64,000 nucleotides of DNA from Asticcacaulis sp. AC466 (GCF_000495815.1 NZ_AWGE01000001.1:682001-746000); one strand, 5' to 3'. Positions 34,189-43,993 are shown, numbered from the stretch's first letter. Translations and numbers: made by a program. The notes: generated from the letters alone by a model not told the origin.

Positions 34189-35631
34189 TTGATTACAACT
34201 GAAAATCGCCAAAAACCGTCTATGAAACTGCATATTCACGACACGCTGAAGCGTGAAAAAGTCGAATTCGTCCCGAAAAACCCTGAGCGCGTCACCCTGT
34301 ATGTCTGCGGGCCCACGGTTTATTCCTACGCCCATATCGGCAATGCCAGGCCGGTTGTCGTCTTCGATGTGCTGTTCCGTCTGCTGCGTAATCTCTATGG
34401 TGAAGCGCACGTCGTCTATGCCCGCAACATCACCGACGTTGATGACAAGATCAACAAGGCGGCGTCGGATCAGGGCGTTGACATCAGCGTCATCACCAAT
34501 CGTTTTGCCGACATATATAATGCCGACATGCGGGCGCTGGGCGCGCTCGAGCCCACGCTTCAGCCACGCGTGACGCATAATATGCAGGCCATTGTCCGCC
34601 AGATTCAGGCGATCATGGACAATGGCCACGCCTATGCCGCCGAAGGTCATGTCCTGTTCGACGTCGAAAGCTACCGCGCCTACGGCGCCTTGTCGAACCG
34701 CTCCCTTGACGACATGATCGCCGGTGCGCGCGTCGAAGTGGCGCCCTACAAGAAAAATCCGCAGGACTTCGTGCTGTGGAAGCCATCCAAGGAAAACGAG
34801 CCGGAATGGCAGGCCCCATGGGGTGCGGGCCGTCCGGGCTGGCACATTGAATGTTCGGCAATGATCGAGGCCAATCTGGGCTTGCCAATCGACATTCATG
34901 GCGGCGGACACGACCTGATCTTCCCGCACCACGAAAACGAAATCGCCCAAGGCGTCTGCGCCCAGCACAGTCATGGCGTGCAAGGTCACAACCCAGCCGA
35001 ATACGCGCGTTACTGGATGCACAACGGTTTCCTCAACTTCGGCACCGAAAAGATGTCGAAAAGCCTGGGTAATGTGAAACTGGTCCACGAAATGATCAAG
35101 GAGACGCCGGGCGAGGTGTTGCGTCTGGCCCTGTTGTCGGCACATTACCGTGCGCCGCTGGATTGGAACGGCGATCTGCTGGACCAGACGCGTGCCCGTC
35201 TCGATGGGCTATATGGCACTCTGCGTAAATTCGCCGATGTGGCGGTGCGCGAGGTCGTCACGCCGGCCGGCGTCCTGGAAGCCCTTTGCGACGATCTCAA
35301 CACGCCGCGCGCCCTGGCGGAGTTGTCTGCCTTGGCCCGTGTGCTGGAAACCGCCGAAACCGAAGCCGCCCGCATCATGGCCAAATCCGACCTATTGGCG
35401 GCCGGTCTGGCGTTGGGCATCCTTCAGGGCGACGCTGATGCCTGGTTTAAGGCCGGCGCCAGCGAAGACCTGACGGCGACGGTCGAAGGTTTGTTGGCCG
35501 AACGTGCGGCGGCGCGGGCGGCCAAGAACTGGGCCGAATCCGATCGTATCCGCGATGCGCTTAACGCGCTTAATGTCGAAGTGATGGACGGACCGGGCGG
35601 CGCTAGCTGGAAGCTGAAGGTGGGGGCCTAA
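34189..35631 (+). CDS. cysS: Cysteinyl-tRNA synthetase CysS
   Basis: It charges tRNA-Cys. The class I core is visible: LYVCGPTVYSYAHIGNARP with the zinc-ligand Cys (about 40) and the HIGH-like motif, GWHIECSAM and FPHHENEIAQ zinc-site segments, and KMSKS near 288. The start is uncertain. TTG 34189 is preceded by GGGAGGA at six-base spacing, which is strong; ATG 34222 (MKLHIHDTL) starts where homologues usually begin but lacks a good site. The stop overlaps the next gene by one base. Confidence 0.95.
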   Translation: MITTENRQKPSMKLHIHDTLKREKVEFVPKNPERVTLYVCGPTVYSYAHIGNARPVVVFDVLFRLLRNLYGEAHVVYARNITDVDDKINKAASDQGVDISVITNRFADIYNADMRALGALEPTLQPRVTHNMQAIVRQIQAIMDNGHAYAAEGHVLFDVESYRAYGALSNRSLDDMIAGARVEVAPYKKNPQDFVLWKPSKENEPEWQAPWGAGRPGWHIECSAMIEANLGLPIDIHGGGHDLIFPHHENEIAQGVCAQHSHGVQGHNPAEYARYWMHNGFLNFGTEKMSKSLGNVKLVHEMIKETPGEVLRLALLSAHYRAPLDWNGDLLDQTRARLDGLYGTLRKFADVAVREVVTPAGVLEALCDDLNTPRALAELSALARVLETAETEAARIMAKSDLLAAGLALGILQGDADAWFKAGASEDLTATVEGLLAERAAARAAKNWAESDRIRDALNALNVEVMDGPGGASWKLKVGA

Positions 35632-36185
35632 TGTCACTCAAGATCGAACACCGCGTCGGCATTGCCGCGCCCATTGACGACGTTTACGACATTATCGCCG
35701 ATATCGCCGCCTGGCCGGAATGGAGCCCCATTCACAAAAAGGCGGAAGCTGTTTTGCGGTTCGGTGCGTCGATTCATCTCGAGGAATATTATGAAGGGCT
35801 GGGCACGTGGGAAACCGACGGCATCATTGCCGACTGGACGCCGCTGTCGCATATCCATGTCACCGTCCCCAAGCCCTTCTATGCCGGAAAGCTGATACGC
35901 TATTTCGAATTCGACGCGCTGTCCGAAGCGGGGACCAGCTTTTCTCTCGGCGCGCTATTCGACGGCTATCTGTCTGAGCGCGAGGGGCGGGCCTATCGCC
36001 GCTTCATTCGCACCGGGTTCGAAGCCTTCAGCGAGGCCTTGAAGGCCAAGGCGGAGGCCAGCTTTGCTGCGCATCCCGACCGTATTGCCTCCATCATCGC
36101 CAAGCCGGACGAGGTGCCCAAGCCGCGGCATAAATCGCCTCAGAAATGGTTGCAGACCCAGTTTTGGGGCAAGAAAAACAAATAG
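35631..36185 (+). CDS. SRPBCC (START-like) domain protein
   Basis: A 184-residue protein with the hydrophobic-ligand-binding SRPBCC fold: an N-terminal beta strand IEHRVGIAAPIDDVYDIIADIAAWPEWSP, which is the classic helix-grip opening, then alternating strands, then a long C-terminal helix (RRFIRTGFEAFSEALKAKAEA). A basic tail of 30 residues follows. The ATG overlaps the cysS stop by one base, so the two are coupled. Family members bind lipids or polyketides or act in membrane-associated redox assembly; the ligand here is unknown. Confidence 0.85.
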   Translation: MSLKIEHRVGIAAPIDDVYDIIADIAAWPEWSPIHKKAEAVLRFGASIHLEEYYEGLGTWETDGIIADWTPLSHIHVTVPKPFYAGKLIRYFEFDALSEAGTSFSLGALFDGYLSEREGRAYRRFIRTGFEAFSEALKAKAEASFAAHPDRIASIIAKPDEVPKPRHKSPQKWLQTQFWGKKNK

Positions 36186-36222
36186 GCTTGCGGACCGTCC
36201 AGACCTCAACCATTTAACTGAT

Positions 36223-36651
36223 ATGATCGACGACCTGTATTCACGCGAAATCCTGCGCCGCACGACCCAGCTTCAGCATGTCGGTCACCTCGACGAACCG
36301 CAGGCGGCGGTGGACAAGACGGCCAAGCTATGCGGCTCGACCATTCATATCGAACTGAATGTCCATGGCGATGTCGTGACCGATTTTGCTCAACAGGTTC
36401 AGGCGTGCGCCTTGGGGCAGGCGGCAGCGGCCATACTAAGCCAGCATGTTGTCGGTGCGACGACGGCTGAGGTCATTGCCGCGCGAGACGCTCTTAGGGG
36501 ATTGCTGAAGGGGGAGGCGGCTGAATTTCCCGATCGTTTCGCCGATCTGGCAATCCTGGCCTCGGTCAGGGATTTCCCGGCGCGTCACGCCTCAACCTTA
36601 CTCGCCCTAGAGGCGACGAGTGAGGCAATTTCATCACTAAATCAATTCTGA
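36223..36651 (+). CDS. Iron-sulfur cluster assembly scaffold protein, IscU/NifU-N-like
   Basis: A 142-residue protein with the NifU N-terminal fold: MIDDLYSREILRR at the start, a CGS motif (AKLCGSTIHIEL, first Cys near 37), VQACALGQAAAAILSQHVVG (second Cys), and a later FADLAILASVRDFPARHASTLLALEA. The third classical Cys of IscU is replaced (SVRDFPARH), which is typical of the divergent scaffolds in alphaproteobacteria that sit near yidD. ATG 36223 is 37 bases after the SRPBCC stop. It probably forms an operon with cysS and the SRPBCC gene. Confidence 0.82.
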   Translation: MIDDLYSREILRRTTQLQHVGHLDEPQAAVDKTAKLCGSTIHIELNVHGDVVTDFAQQVQACALGQAAAAILSQHVVGATTAEVIAARDALRGLLKGEAAEFPDRFADLAILASVRDFPARHASTLLALEATSEAISSLNQF

Positions 36652-36780
36652 CTGGTATTTTTTCGCTTTTCGCCTTGCCAGCCTGCGGTAACGGCTTGTA
36701 GTGTGTCGTTGTTGCAATGCGATGGGGGCTTCGCGTGCAGGGGGTTGACGCGGCAATGCTTTTTCTCCATTCGATTGTGC

Positions 36781-37023
36781 ATGACCGCTCTTTACGAACG
36801 TTCGGTGCGCGCGGCATTGCGGGCCTATAAGGTCACCTTGTCGCCCTATATCGGGCAGGGTTGCCGGTTTCGACCGACCTGCTCCGAATATATGGCCGAA
36901 TCCCTTATCCGTCACGGACCTGTCATGGGTGCGTGGTTGGGTGTAAAGCGGATCTGCCGTTGTCGTCCGGGGGGAGGGCACGGTTTCGACCCGGTTCCGC
37001 CGAAAGCGGAACATAAACAGTAG
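36781..37023 (+). CDS. yidD: Membrane protein insertion efficiency factor YidD
   Basis: An 80-residue peripheral membrane protein that assists YidC-dependent insertion. The family hallmarks are all present: an amphipathic N terminus, the YKVTLSPYIGQGCRFRPTCSEYM block with two Cys, IRHGPVMGAWLGVKRICRCRPGGGHGFDPVP with the third and fourth Cys. ATG 36781 fits the usual length. It lies 129 bases after the IscU-like gene and 132 bases before thrS. Confidence 0.95.
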   Translation: MTALYERSVRAALRAYKVTLSPYIGQGCRFRPTCSEYMAESLIRHGPVMGAWLGVKRICRCRPGGGHGFDPVPPKAEHKQ

Positions 37024-37155
37024 CCTGCTGCAGAAATGCGTCAGGAGACAAGGTTCGGCCTGGCCTTTTGAAAAGCCGCATCGAATCTTTACAAAAATTA
37101 TTGCGCGATGAAGCCCGCCGTAAGGGCTACAGGTCGCCAGAGAGAAGTGACTAAG

Positions 37156-39084
37156 ATGACGATAGACTTGACGTTCCCCGATGGCGCCGTTCGCAGCTTT
37201 GACAGGGGGACAACCGGCAGAACCATAGCCGAAAGCCTGTCGAAGTCATTGGCGAAGAAGGCTGTCCTTATCAAGCTCGATGGCGAGCTGCTCGACCTGG
37301 ACCGGCCGCTTGAGCAGGGGGGGGCTTTGGAAATCTTGACGCGCGAAGCGCCCGAAGCGCTTGATGTGATTCGTCACGACACCGCCCATATCCTGGCCGA
37401 AGCGGTTCAGGAGCTGTTTCCCAGCACCCAAGTGACCATCGGTCCGTCGATCGAAGACGGCTTCTATTACGATTTCGCGCGCGAAGAGCCGTTTTCGACG
37501 GACGATTTCGCCAAGATCGAAGCGAAGATGAAGGAAATCGTCGATCGCGACGAGAAGATCACGCGTGAAGTGTGGGACCGCGAAGACGCCATCCGTCATT
37601 TTGAGGAGATCGGCGAAAAATATAAGGCCGAGATCATCCGCGATCTGCCGGCGGGCGAGACCATTACTGTTTATCGCCATGGCGATAAGTGGAAGGACCT
37701 GTGCCGCGGGCCGCACCTGCCGACGTCGAAGTTCATTGGCAAGGCTTTCAAGCTGACCAAGCTGGCCGGTGCCTATTGGCGTGGCGACCACAATAATGCC
37801 CAGCTGCAACGCATCTACGGCACGGCTTGGGCCAGCGAAGCCGACCTGGAAGCCTATATCCTGCGCATCGAGGAGGCCGAGAAGCGCGATCACCGTCGCA
37901 TCGGCCGCCAGATGGACCTCTTCCATATGCAGGAAGAAGGCCGTGGCATGGTGTTCTGGCACCCGAAAGGCTGGGTCTTGTGGCGGGTTCTGGAGGCCTA
38001 TATGCGCCGCCGCCTCGATACCGCCGGCTATGTCGAGGTCAAGACGCCTCAGGTGCTCGATCGCTCCTTCTGGGAAAAGTCGGGTCATTGGGAAAAATAC
38101 CGTCCGAACATGTTCGTCTGTGAAACGGTCGAAGGCGAAACCCTGTCGCTCAAGCCGATGAACTGTCCAGGCCACGTTCAGATCTTCAAGGTTGGCCTGC
38201 GGTCCTACAAGGAATTGCCGATGCGCATGGCCGAATTCGGCGCCTGCCACCGCTACGAGCCCTCCGGTTCGCTGCATGGCCTGATGCGCGTGCGTGGCTT
38301 TACGCAAGACGATGCACATATTTTCTGCCGCGAAGATCAGATCGTCGAGGAAACGGAAAAGTTCGTCCGCCTGACCAAAATGATCCACGCCGATCTTGGC
38401 ATGGAAACTGCCTACATCAACCTGGCGACGCGCCCGGATGTTCGCGCCGGCAGCGACGAATTCTGGGACAAGGCCGAAGGCATGTTGGCCGAAGCCGCCC
38501 GTGCCGCCGGTGTCGAGCCCGTCATTGCCGAAGGCGACGGCGCCTTCTATGCGCCCAAACTCGATTTCATCGTCAAGGACGCCATTGGTCGCGAATGGAC
38601 CTGCGGCACGCTTCAGCTCGACTATGTCCTGCCTGAACGCCTCGACGCCGAATATGTCGCCGAAGACGGCTCACGCCAGCGGCCAGTTATGCTCCACCGC
38701 GCCATCCTGGGCTCGTTCGAGCGCTTTATCGGCATCATGATCGAAAACTATGCTGGCAAGTTCCCGATGTGGCTGGCCCCGGTTCAGGTCGTGGTGGCGC
38801 CGATTACCTCCGATGCCAATCCCTACGCTGAAACGGTTGTGGAGGCTCTGCGCAAGGCCGGCCTGCGAGTCGAAGCCGATCTGCGTAATGAAAAGATCAA
38901 TTACAAGGTCCGCGAGCATTCGCTTGCCAAGGTGCCGGTTATCGCCGTCGTCGGCCGCAAGGAGGCCGAAACCGGTGAGGTCGCCCTGCGTTTCCTCGGT
39001 TCCGAAGGCCAGACCATTCTCAGCATTGCTGATGCTGTGACACGCCTGGCTGGCGAAGCCACGCCTCCTGATTTAAAGGCATAG
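37156..39084 (+). CDS. thrS: Threonyl-tRNA synthetase ThrS
   Basis: It charges tRNA-Thr and edits Ser-tRNA-Thr. The 642 residues show the usual order: TGS domain (1-62), editing/SAD domain with [12 protein letters not shown] and GFYYDF, class II catalytic core with [14 protein letters not shown] and motif 2 [33 protein letters not shown], motif 3 [15 protein letters not shown], and the C-terminal anticodon-binding domain. ATG 37156 ([10 protein letters not shown]) is preferred over ATG 37108. No T-box is expected or seen. A glycosyltransferase gene follows with four bases between. Confidence 0.97.
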   Translation: MTIDLTFPDGAVRSFDRGTTGRTIAESLSKSLAKKAVLIKLDGELLDLDRPLEQGGALEILTREAPEALDVIRHDTAHILAEAVQELFPSTQVTIGPSIEDGFYYDFAREEPFSTDDFAKIEAKMKEIVDRDEKITREVWDREDAIRHFEEIGEKYKAEIIRDLPAGETITVYRHGDKWKDLCRGPHLPTSKFIGKAFKLTKLAGAYWRGDHNNAQLQRIYGTAWASEADLEAYILRIEEAEKRDHRRIGRQMDLFHMQEEGRGMVFWHPKGWVLWRVLEAYMRRRLDTAGYVEVKTPQVLDRSFWEKSGHWEKYRPNMFVCETVEGETLSLKPMNCPGHVQIFKVGLRSYKELPMRMAEFGACHRYEPSGSLHGLMRVRGFTQDDAHIFCREDQIVEETEKFVRLTKMIHADLGMETAYINLATRPDVRAGSDEFWDKAEGMLAEAARAAGVEPVIAEGDGAFYAPKLDFIVKDAIGREWTCGTLQLDYVLPERLDAEYVAEDGSRQRPVMLHRAILGSFERFIGIMIENYAGKFPMWLAPVQVVVAPITSDANPYAETVVEALRKAGLRVEADLRNEKINYKVREHSLAKVPVIAVVGRKEAETGEVALRFLGSEGQTILSIADAVTRLAGEATPPDLKA

Positions 39085-39088
39085 TTTG

Positions 39089-40084
39089 ATGACACACCTG
39101 CCGCCATCCATCATCGAGATTCTGAAGGAACGCAAGCTGGCCACCAGCGAGGCGCAGTATTTCCTCCAGCCGCTCGGACCGTATGACCGTATGGTGGATG
39201 GCGTCACGGTTGTGATGATCGTTTTCCACACCGGAAAAATCCTGTTCGACAGCATCAACCGCGTGCTCAACGATCCTCAGGTCAATCAGTTCATCATCAT
39301 CGACAACGGTTCGACGCCGTCGGTCGAAAAGAAATTACGCGATCTGAAGGATGAGCATGACCATGTCCTGCTGGTGCAAGGCCACGGCAATATCGGGTTT
39401 GGCCGTGCGGCCAATCTCGGGGCCACACTGGCTACCCAGCCGTGGCTTGTGTTCCTGAATCCGGACGCCTTGCTGCAACCTGATTGCATCCGCAGGCTGG
39501 TCAAGGCGGCGCAGGCCCAACCCAATCCGTGCATTGTCGGCGCCCGCCTGCTCAATCCGGATTTAACGGAACAACGGGGCGCCAGACGTGGCGAGGTTAC
39601 GCCGTTCACGACCCTGGTTTCACTGACGCGTCTGCACCGCTGGTTGCCCGGCCTGCGCAAATATGAAATCCACCTGGAAAGCGAAGCCCTGCCGGAAGCC
39701 CCTGCGCCGGTGGCGACGATTTCCGGCGCTTGCTTTCTCGCCTCCAAGCATGACTTCGCCTTGCTCAGAGGCTTTGACACTAAGTTTTTCCTTCATGTCG
39801 AAGACGTCGATCTGTGCTGGCGCGCCCGTCGCATGGGTGGAACGGTTCTGTTCCATCCTCAGGCAGAGGTGGTTCACGAAGGCCATACGTCGCGGGTCGA
39901 GCCCTTGTTCGTCGAATGGAAGAAGGGCCGCGGCCTGGTCTATTACTTCAACAAACGCGCCGATACCCTATGGCGCAAACTGTATGTCTGGGCATTGACC
40001 CCGGTCATATTGGGCGTGTCGCTGGCGCGAGCTGCCACGCGCGAACGGCTTCGCAACGACGAAGACGAAATCGCCGGCCAATAG
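39089..40084 (+). CDS. Family 2 glycosyltransferase (WbbL/rhamnosyltransferase-like)
   Basis: The 331 residues form a GT-A enzyme: an N-terminal beta strand VTVVMIVFHTGK, IIIDNGST, a NIGFGRAANLG nucleotide-binding block, the DXD-like FLNPDA, then ISGACFLASK and FDTKFFLHVEDVDLCWRARRMG, the acceptor-side motif of WbbL-type transferases. A C-terminal hydrophobic helix (about 300-318) may associate with the membrane. ATG 39089 lies four bases after the thrS stop, so co-transcription is likely. The product end is two bases from the convergent GT39 gene. The polysaccharide acted on is not known. Confidence 0.88.
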   Translation: MTHLPPSIIEILKERKLATSEAQYFLQPLGPYDRMVDGVTVVMIVFHTGKILFDSINRVLNDPQVNQFIIIDNGSTPSVEKKLRDLKDEHDHVLLVQGHGNIGFGRAANLGATLATQPWLVFLNPDALLQPDCIRRLVKAAQAQPNPCIVGARLLNPDLTEQRGARRGEVTPFTTLVSLTRLHRWLPGLRKYEIHLESEALPEAPAPVATISGACFLASKHDFALLRGFDTKFFLHVEDVDLCWRARRMGGTVLFHPQAEVVHEGHTSRVEPLFVEWKKGRGLVYYFNKRADTLWRKLYVWALTPVILGVSLARAATRERLRNDEDEIAGQ

Positions 40085-40086
40085 CC

Positions 40087-41787
40087 TCAGTTATTATACA
40101 GTGTCAGCACCTGGTCATGGCCGTTATAGTTATGGCCCTTGACCTGGCTTACAGCGTGCGGCGTGATGCCTGCCGCCTTGGCTTGCGCCTGGAAGGCCGG
40201 TTCGAAATCCCTTTCGACGAAGAGCGGCCGCCCATCCTGAAGCGCCTCCACCGCGCCCTTGGCATCGTCGTTCAGCAACTGGGTTTTCGTGCCCATGGCG
40301 AAGACGAAGCTGGGTTCCGAATAGCCCAGAATAGCCACCGGGCCCGGAGCGATGCCCTGACGCGGATCGAGGTGAGCCGTCACCAGCGCCTTCTCGAGCG
40401 CGCGCGAAATCCACAGGGGACTCAGTGTCGATAATTCGCTGACGAAGGTCAGGTGGGCCAGAATGCCGGATGCCAGAAGGAAGGCGAAGCCCGTACGTTT
40501 CAGACCGCGCCACATGAGGAAGCCACCCAGCCCCCCCAGGACCAAAGCCGAGGCCACGACGCCGAATACAAACAACAGGCTGAGACTGTTGCCGTACAAG
40601 GCATAACCCGCCACCGCCAGCACGCTCAGGACAAGGCCGCCAATTACGCCGGCCACGACGTTCACGATTTTTGCCCACAGCTTCAACGGCAGGTTCAAGG
40701 ATACGGCGCACAGCCACGCCAGCGCCCCGAAGGTCGGTAGCGGGTAGTGTGGCAATTTGGTGGGGGACAGCTCGAAGATCAAGAAGGCGGGCACCAGCCA
40801 GCAGATGGCAAAACGGATGGCGGCTTCGTGACGACGGACGATAGCGGTCTGTACTGCGCCCCCGAGCAGCCAGGCAGCGGGAAAGAAGGTTATGGGCAGC
40901 AAAGCCAGGTGATAGCCCGGCCACATGAAATGTCCCTCCGACCCGCCGCTCAGCTTGGAAGCGAAATCATGACCGATCGCGCCGACCCAGAACTTGCCGT
41001 CAGTGGCGACGGTAATGGCTACGATCCACGGGCCGCAGATCAGGGCGACCCCAATCAGACCCCAGCCCCAGCTAAGATATTTGGCCCAGCCGATGCGGCG
41101 GTCCCAGCCCCACAGCGCCAGAAGCGTCGTGGCCAGGATCATGGGGCCGATGATGAACTTGATCATGATGGTGCCGGCCAAGGCCAGCCAGAAGACGGTT
41201 TTCAGCCAGAATAGCCGCGGGGCAGGCGCATCCCGGCCGAGATCGCGCGTTCGCAGATATATCTGCGCCAAGGCAGCCATCATCAGGGTAATCAGCCCGC
41301 ATTGCATGGCGTCGGTCTTGGCGATGAAGGCTTCCGTCGACAACATGAAGCCGACGGCCATGAGCAGGCCAGCCTTGGCGCCGACGCGCGTACCAAAGGC
41401 CTTGGCGGCCCCCCACGCGCAGGCGAAGGCCGCCAGGGCGGCGCCAAGCAGGGACGGCCATCGGAAGGCCAGGATATCGCGCTTGGCGACATTGGAGGTC
41501 AGCTTTACGGCCGCAACCTGGAGCCAGTGAATGCCGACAGGCTTCTTGTAACGCGGTACATCCTGGACGTTGATGTTGATATAGTCGCGCGTTTCCATCA
41601 TCTGGGCCGAGGCCTGGACGAAGCGGGATTCGTCGCGGTCCAGCGGCGGGATCATCATGGCGCAGGGCAGCCCCACCATGAAGGCCAGGAGTGCCGCAAT
41701 CAGCGGACCGCGGCGGCCTTTCGAGGCCATCCGGACAAAGGTGCCCTGGATAAAGTGGACTACCGTCTGGAACGTCATACCGGCCAT
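40087..41787 (-). CDS. Family 39-type (ArnT-like) membrane glycosyltransferase
   Basis: A 566-residue polytopic GT-C enzyme using a polyprenyl-phosphate sugar donor in the periplasm. The N-terminal loop has PPLDRDESRFVQASAQMM, with the acidic DRDE pair that is the ArnT/PMT active site, and YKKPVGIHWLQ; about twelve membrane helices follow, with SPTKLPHYPLPTFG in the middle. The C-terminal 80 residues form a soluble periplasmic part. Start ATG 41787 or the inner ATG 41730. It is divergent from a DPM1-like GT2 that could supply the lipid-linked sugar. Confidence 0.9.
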   Translation of the reverse strand: MAGMTFQTVVHFIQGTFVRMASKGRRGPLIAALLAFMVGLPCAMMIPPLDRDESRFVQASAQMMETRDYININVQDVPRYKKPVGIHWLQVAAVKLTSNVAKRDILAFRWPSLLGAALAAFACAWGAAKAFGTRVGAKAGLLMAVGFMLSTEAFIAKTDAMQCGLITLMMAALAQIYLRTRDLGRDAPAPRLFWLKTVFWLALAGTIMIKFIIGPMILATTLLALWGWDRRIGWAKYLSWGWGLIGVALICGPWIVAITVATDGKFWVGAIGHDFASKLSGGSEGHFMWPGYHLALLPITFFPAAWLLGGAVQTAIVRRHEAAIRFAICWLVPAFLIFELSPTKLPHYPLPTFGALAWLCAVSLNLPLKLWAKIVNVVAGVIGGLVLSVLAVAGYALYGNSLSLLFVFGVVASALVLGGLGGFLMWRGLKRTGFAFLLASGILAHLTFVSELSTLSPLWISRALEKALVTAHLDPRQGIAPGPVAILGYSEPSFVFAMGTKTQLLNDDAKGAVEALQDGRPLFVERDFEPAFQAQAKAAGITPHAVSQVKGHNYNGHDQVLTLYNN

Positions 41788-41868
41788 GGAACCCCTTATG
41801 GCCCGCAGGACGCGCGGGCGATCACTATTTACGGCTGAGGGTAAAGCAGGTAAGAGGCTTAAAACCCA

Positions 41869-42645
41869 ATGGGTTTCAATCCCTTGTTTCGCCTGTCATA
41901 CGAGCGCCAAATGCCTGTAACCGTTTCTGCCGTGGTGCCCGTCTATAACGAAGAAGGGGCGGCCGTACAAGTCGCGCGGGAAATCGCGACCGAGTTTTCA
42001 AAACGGTTCGGCAGTGGCTTCGAAATCCTCTTCATCGACGATGCATCGACGGACGATACGCACGGACGACTGGTCGCGGCGCAGGCCGACATTCCCGGCC
42101 TTCGCGTCCTGCGTCACCAGAATAATGTCGGCAAGAGCGGTGCCATGCGGACCGGTTTTTTTGCTGCGCGTGGCGATGTCGTGGTGACGCTGGACGGCGA
42201 TGGTCAGAATCCGGCTGCGGATGCCGCCCGGATGGTGGAAATTCTAAAGGGTGCCCCGGCCGATGTCGGCATGGTCGCCGGACAACGCCGCAATCGCCAG
42301 GATTCGGCCTCGAAGAAATGGGCGTCGCGGTGGGCAAACGGCATTCGCAAGGCCATGCTAAATGACAAGGCGGATGACACGGGCTGCGGCCTCAAGGCCC
42401 TGCGCCGCGATGTCTTTTTGCGACTGCCCTATTTCGACCAGATGCATCGCTACCTGCCATCACTGGTGACGCGAGAAGGCTTTGAAATTTTATTTGAACC
42501 CGTCGATGATCGCCTGCGTACCACAGGTCATTCGAAATATACCAATATCGGCCGTTTAGCCGTGGCGCTTTCCGACCTTCCGGGTGTAATGTGGTTAAAC
42601 CGCCGTTTACGTCAGCCAGGTAAGGTGAGCGAAAGCGGCCACTAG
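41869..42645 (+). CDS. Dolichyl/undecaprenyl-phosphate sugar synthase-like GT2
   Basis: A 258-residue GT-A enzyme of the DPM1/ArnC type: AVVPVYNEEGAAVQV, ILFIDDASTDDT, RHQNNVGKSGAMRTGFFAARGDVVVTLDGDGQNP (with the DGD metal site) and DDTGCGLKALRRDVFLRLPYFDQMHRYLPSL. It lacks the C-terminal helices of ArnC. It would transfer a sugar from a nucleotide donor to a polyprenyl phosphate, the donor used by the divergent GT39 enzyme. ATG 41869 or, more conventionally, ATG 41911 may be used. Confidence 0.88.
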   Translation: MGFNPLFRLSYERQMPVTVSAVVPVYNEEGAAVQVAREIATEFSKRFGSGFEILFIDDASTDDTHGRLVAAQADIPGLRVLRHQNNVGKSGAMRTGFFAARGDVVVTLDGDGQNPAADAARMVEILKGAPADVGMVAGQRRNRQDSASKKWASRWANGIRKAMLNDKADDTGCGLKALRRDVFLRLPYFDQMHRYLPSLVTREGFEILFEPVDDRLRTTGHSKYTNIGRLAVALSDLPGVMWLNRRLRQPGKVSESGH

Positions 42646-42771
42646 AGTTCGCTTGCCCTCATATCGGACGCGGCTCTGGACTTTTCGTTTGCGCAACTTT
42701 CGACCGGGAAGTTGCTTTACAGTTTGGAAAGTGCTCCAGCCGTCGCCATGGGCGACAGGAGAGGTGCTCAT

Positions 42772-43284
42772 ATGGCTATCGACCGCGATCTGATTGCAAA
42801 GGAAGCGGCCATCGGGATGTACGACAGGCAGCCCGTGGCCGAAGAGAAGAGGGGGTTCAGCATGCTTACGGCGTTTCCACTATTGGCCATACCGTTCCTG
42901 GTCTACAATATTCTGGCGCTGTTTACGCTGTTCGGCGGCGCCGACAATGCGGCTTATAGCGCCGTCAGCCAGATTTTGTTCAGTCTGCCCATGCCTTCCA
43001 ATGGCACACATTGGGAGGTCAGCGTCGGCGATGTGATCCTGCTGGGCTCCTTGATCTGCCTGTTCTTCGAGCTGCTCAAATCGACCAAGTCTGACAAGGT
43101 AGCGATCGTCAACCATTCGCTGTCCATGGTTGTCTTCATTGTTTGTTTGGTGGAATTCCTGTTGTTCCGCCCGTTCGCGACCTCGACCTTTTTCCTGCTG
43201 ACCTTCATGACCCTGATGGACGTGCTGGCCGGCTTTATTGTCACCGCCGTCTCGGCCCGGAAAGATATCGATTTCGGACACTAA
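42772..43284 (+). CDS. Four-helix inner-membrane protein of unknown function
   Basis: A 170-residue protein with a 35-residue cytoplasmic N terminus and four predicted transmembrane helices (about 32-52, 84-101, 110-130, 138-158). I do not recognise a named domain. ATG 42772 has AGGAGAGG upstream; the frame extends to 42712 without an appropriate site. It follows the DPM1-like GT2 by 126 bases and ends at a strong terminator, so it may be co-expressed with the glycosyltransferases as an accessory membrane protein. Confidence 0.75.
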   Translation: MAIDRDLIAKEAAIGMYDRQPVAEEKRGFSMLTAFPLLAIPFLVYNILALFTLFGGADNAAYSAVSQILFSLPMPSNGTHWEVSVGDVILLGSLICLFFELLKSTKSDKVAIVNHSLSMVVFIVCLVEFLLFRPFATSTFFLLTFMTLMDVLAGFIVTAVSARKDIDFGH

Positions 43285-43310
43285 TGATACATGCTGTCTA
43301 AACACAGCAG

Positions 43311-43337
43311 GCCCGCCGGATCATCGGCGGGCTTTTT
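43311..43337 (+). terminator. Rho-independent terminator
   Basis: GCCCGCCG (43311-43318) pairs with CGGCGGGC (43325-43332), loop of six, followed by TTTTT. Confidence 0.92.
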
Positions 43338-43354
43338 CTTTGTTTGGCTTTAGG

Positions 43355-43525
43355 TCAGCCGAATACTGAAAAAATCAGGGCGACGGCAAATATATCGAAG
43401 GCACGGGTGGCGAAACGCGTCCAGTGAGAGCGCGGTTTGCGAGCATTGGCTAAGGACAGCAAGACAGGCTCCGGGTACGAGGAACCCATGCCAATGCAAG
43501 TCGCGTGCCGCGTGATAAATGCCAT
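43355..43525 (-). CDS. Possible 56-aa small membrane protein
   Basis: A frame from ATG 43525 to TGA 43355 encodes a short basic protein that ends in a hydrophobic helix (about residues 41-56: RAFDIFAVALIFSVFG). An inner ATG at 43489 would give 44 residues. No strong ribosome binding site is visible at either start. It fills part of a 326-base region otherwise without genes, and the helix followed by a stop is what a C-tail-anchored micro-protein would look like, but chance cannot be excluded. Confidence 0.3.
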   Translation of the reverse strand: MAFITRHATCIGMGSSYPEPVLLSLANARKPRSHWTRFATRAFDIFAVALIFSVFG

Positions 43526-43610
43526 GGCCGTAACCGGGCGCGTTTGCCGATTTAGGCTTTAAGGACCTGTTTTTGTTGTGTATGGTATCGATAAGGGGAG
43601 CGATTTGGAT

Positions 43611-43892
43611 CTAGATTTCGGTCTTTGTGACGCGCCCCGGTTGGGGGCGGCGGTCGTTCGGGCCGGAATATTCCGACTTCAGATAGGTCGATTTTGCCCG
43701 CTCAAGCGTCTCTGGGCCACCGCGAAGGCCGCGCTTTTCGCCACCACTCAGCAATTGTGCGGCATAGACGGCGTCTTCGCTATCGCCGTTGGTTGCGGCA
43801 CGTCGCTTACGGCCACGCGGCGCGTAACCCGGCTGATGTTCGACAACGGGACCGGCAGGCACAGGCAAATTGGGATCGGCGTTTTCGCTCAT
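43611..43892 (-). CDS. Small hydrophilic protein of unknown function (93 aa)
   Basis: A charged, Pro/Gly/Arg-rich protein without a signal peptide or membrane helix, starting MSENADPNLPVPAG with GGGA upstream. The middle is basic (GRKRRAAT) and the C-terminal part is Lys/Arg/Pro-rich. It looks disordered and may bind nucleic acid or a partner. It is on the same strand as phaR, 101 bases downstream. No family is recognised. Overlapping frames on the plus strand are shadows. Confidence 0.5.
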   Translation of the reverse strand: MSENADPNLPVPAGPVVEHQPGYAPRGRKRRAATNGDSEDAVYAAQLLSGGEKRGLRGGPETLERAKSTYLKSEYSGPNDRRPQPGRVTKTEI

Positions 43893-43993
43893 GGTCCCAG
43901 ACTACAGCATTTTTGCTAAAACAACATGTGGAACGGCGACCTGCGCATCAAAATTTATCGATATCGCGATATCGACAGGCCGCCGTGTCCAAT

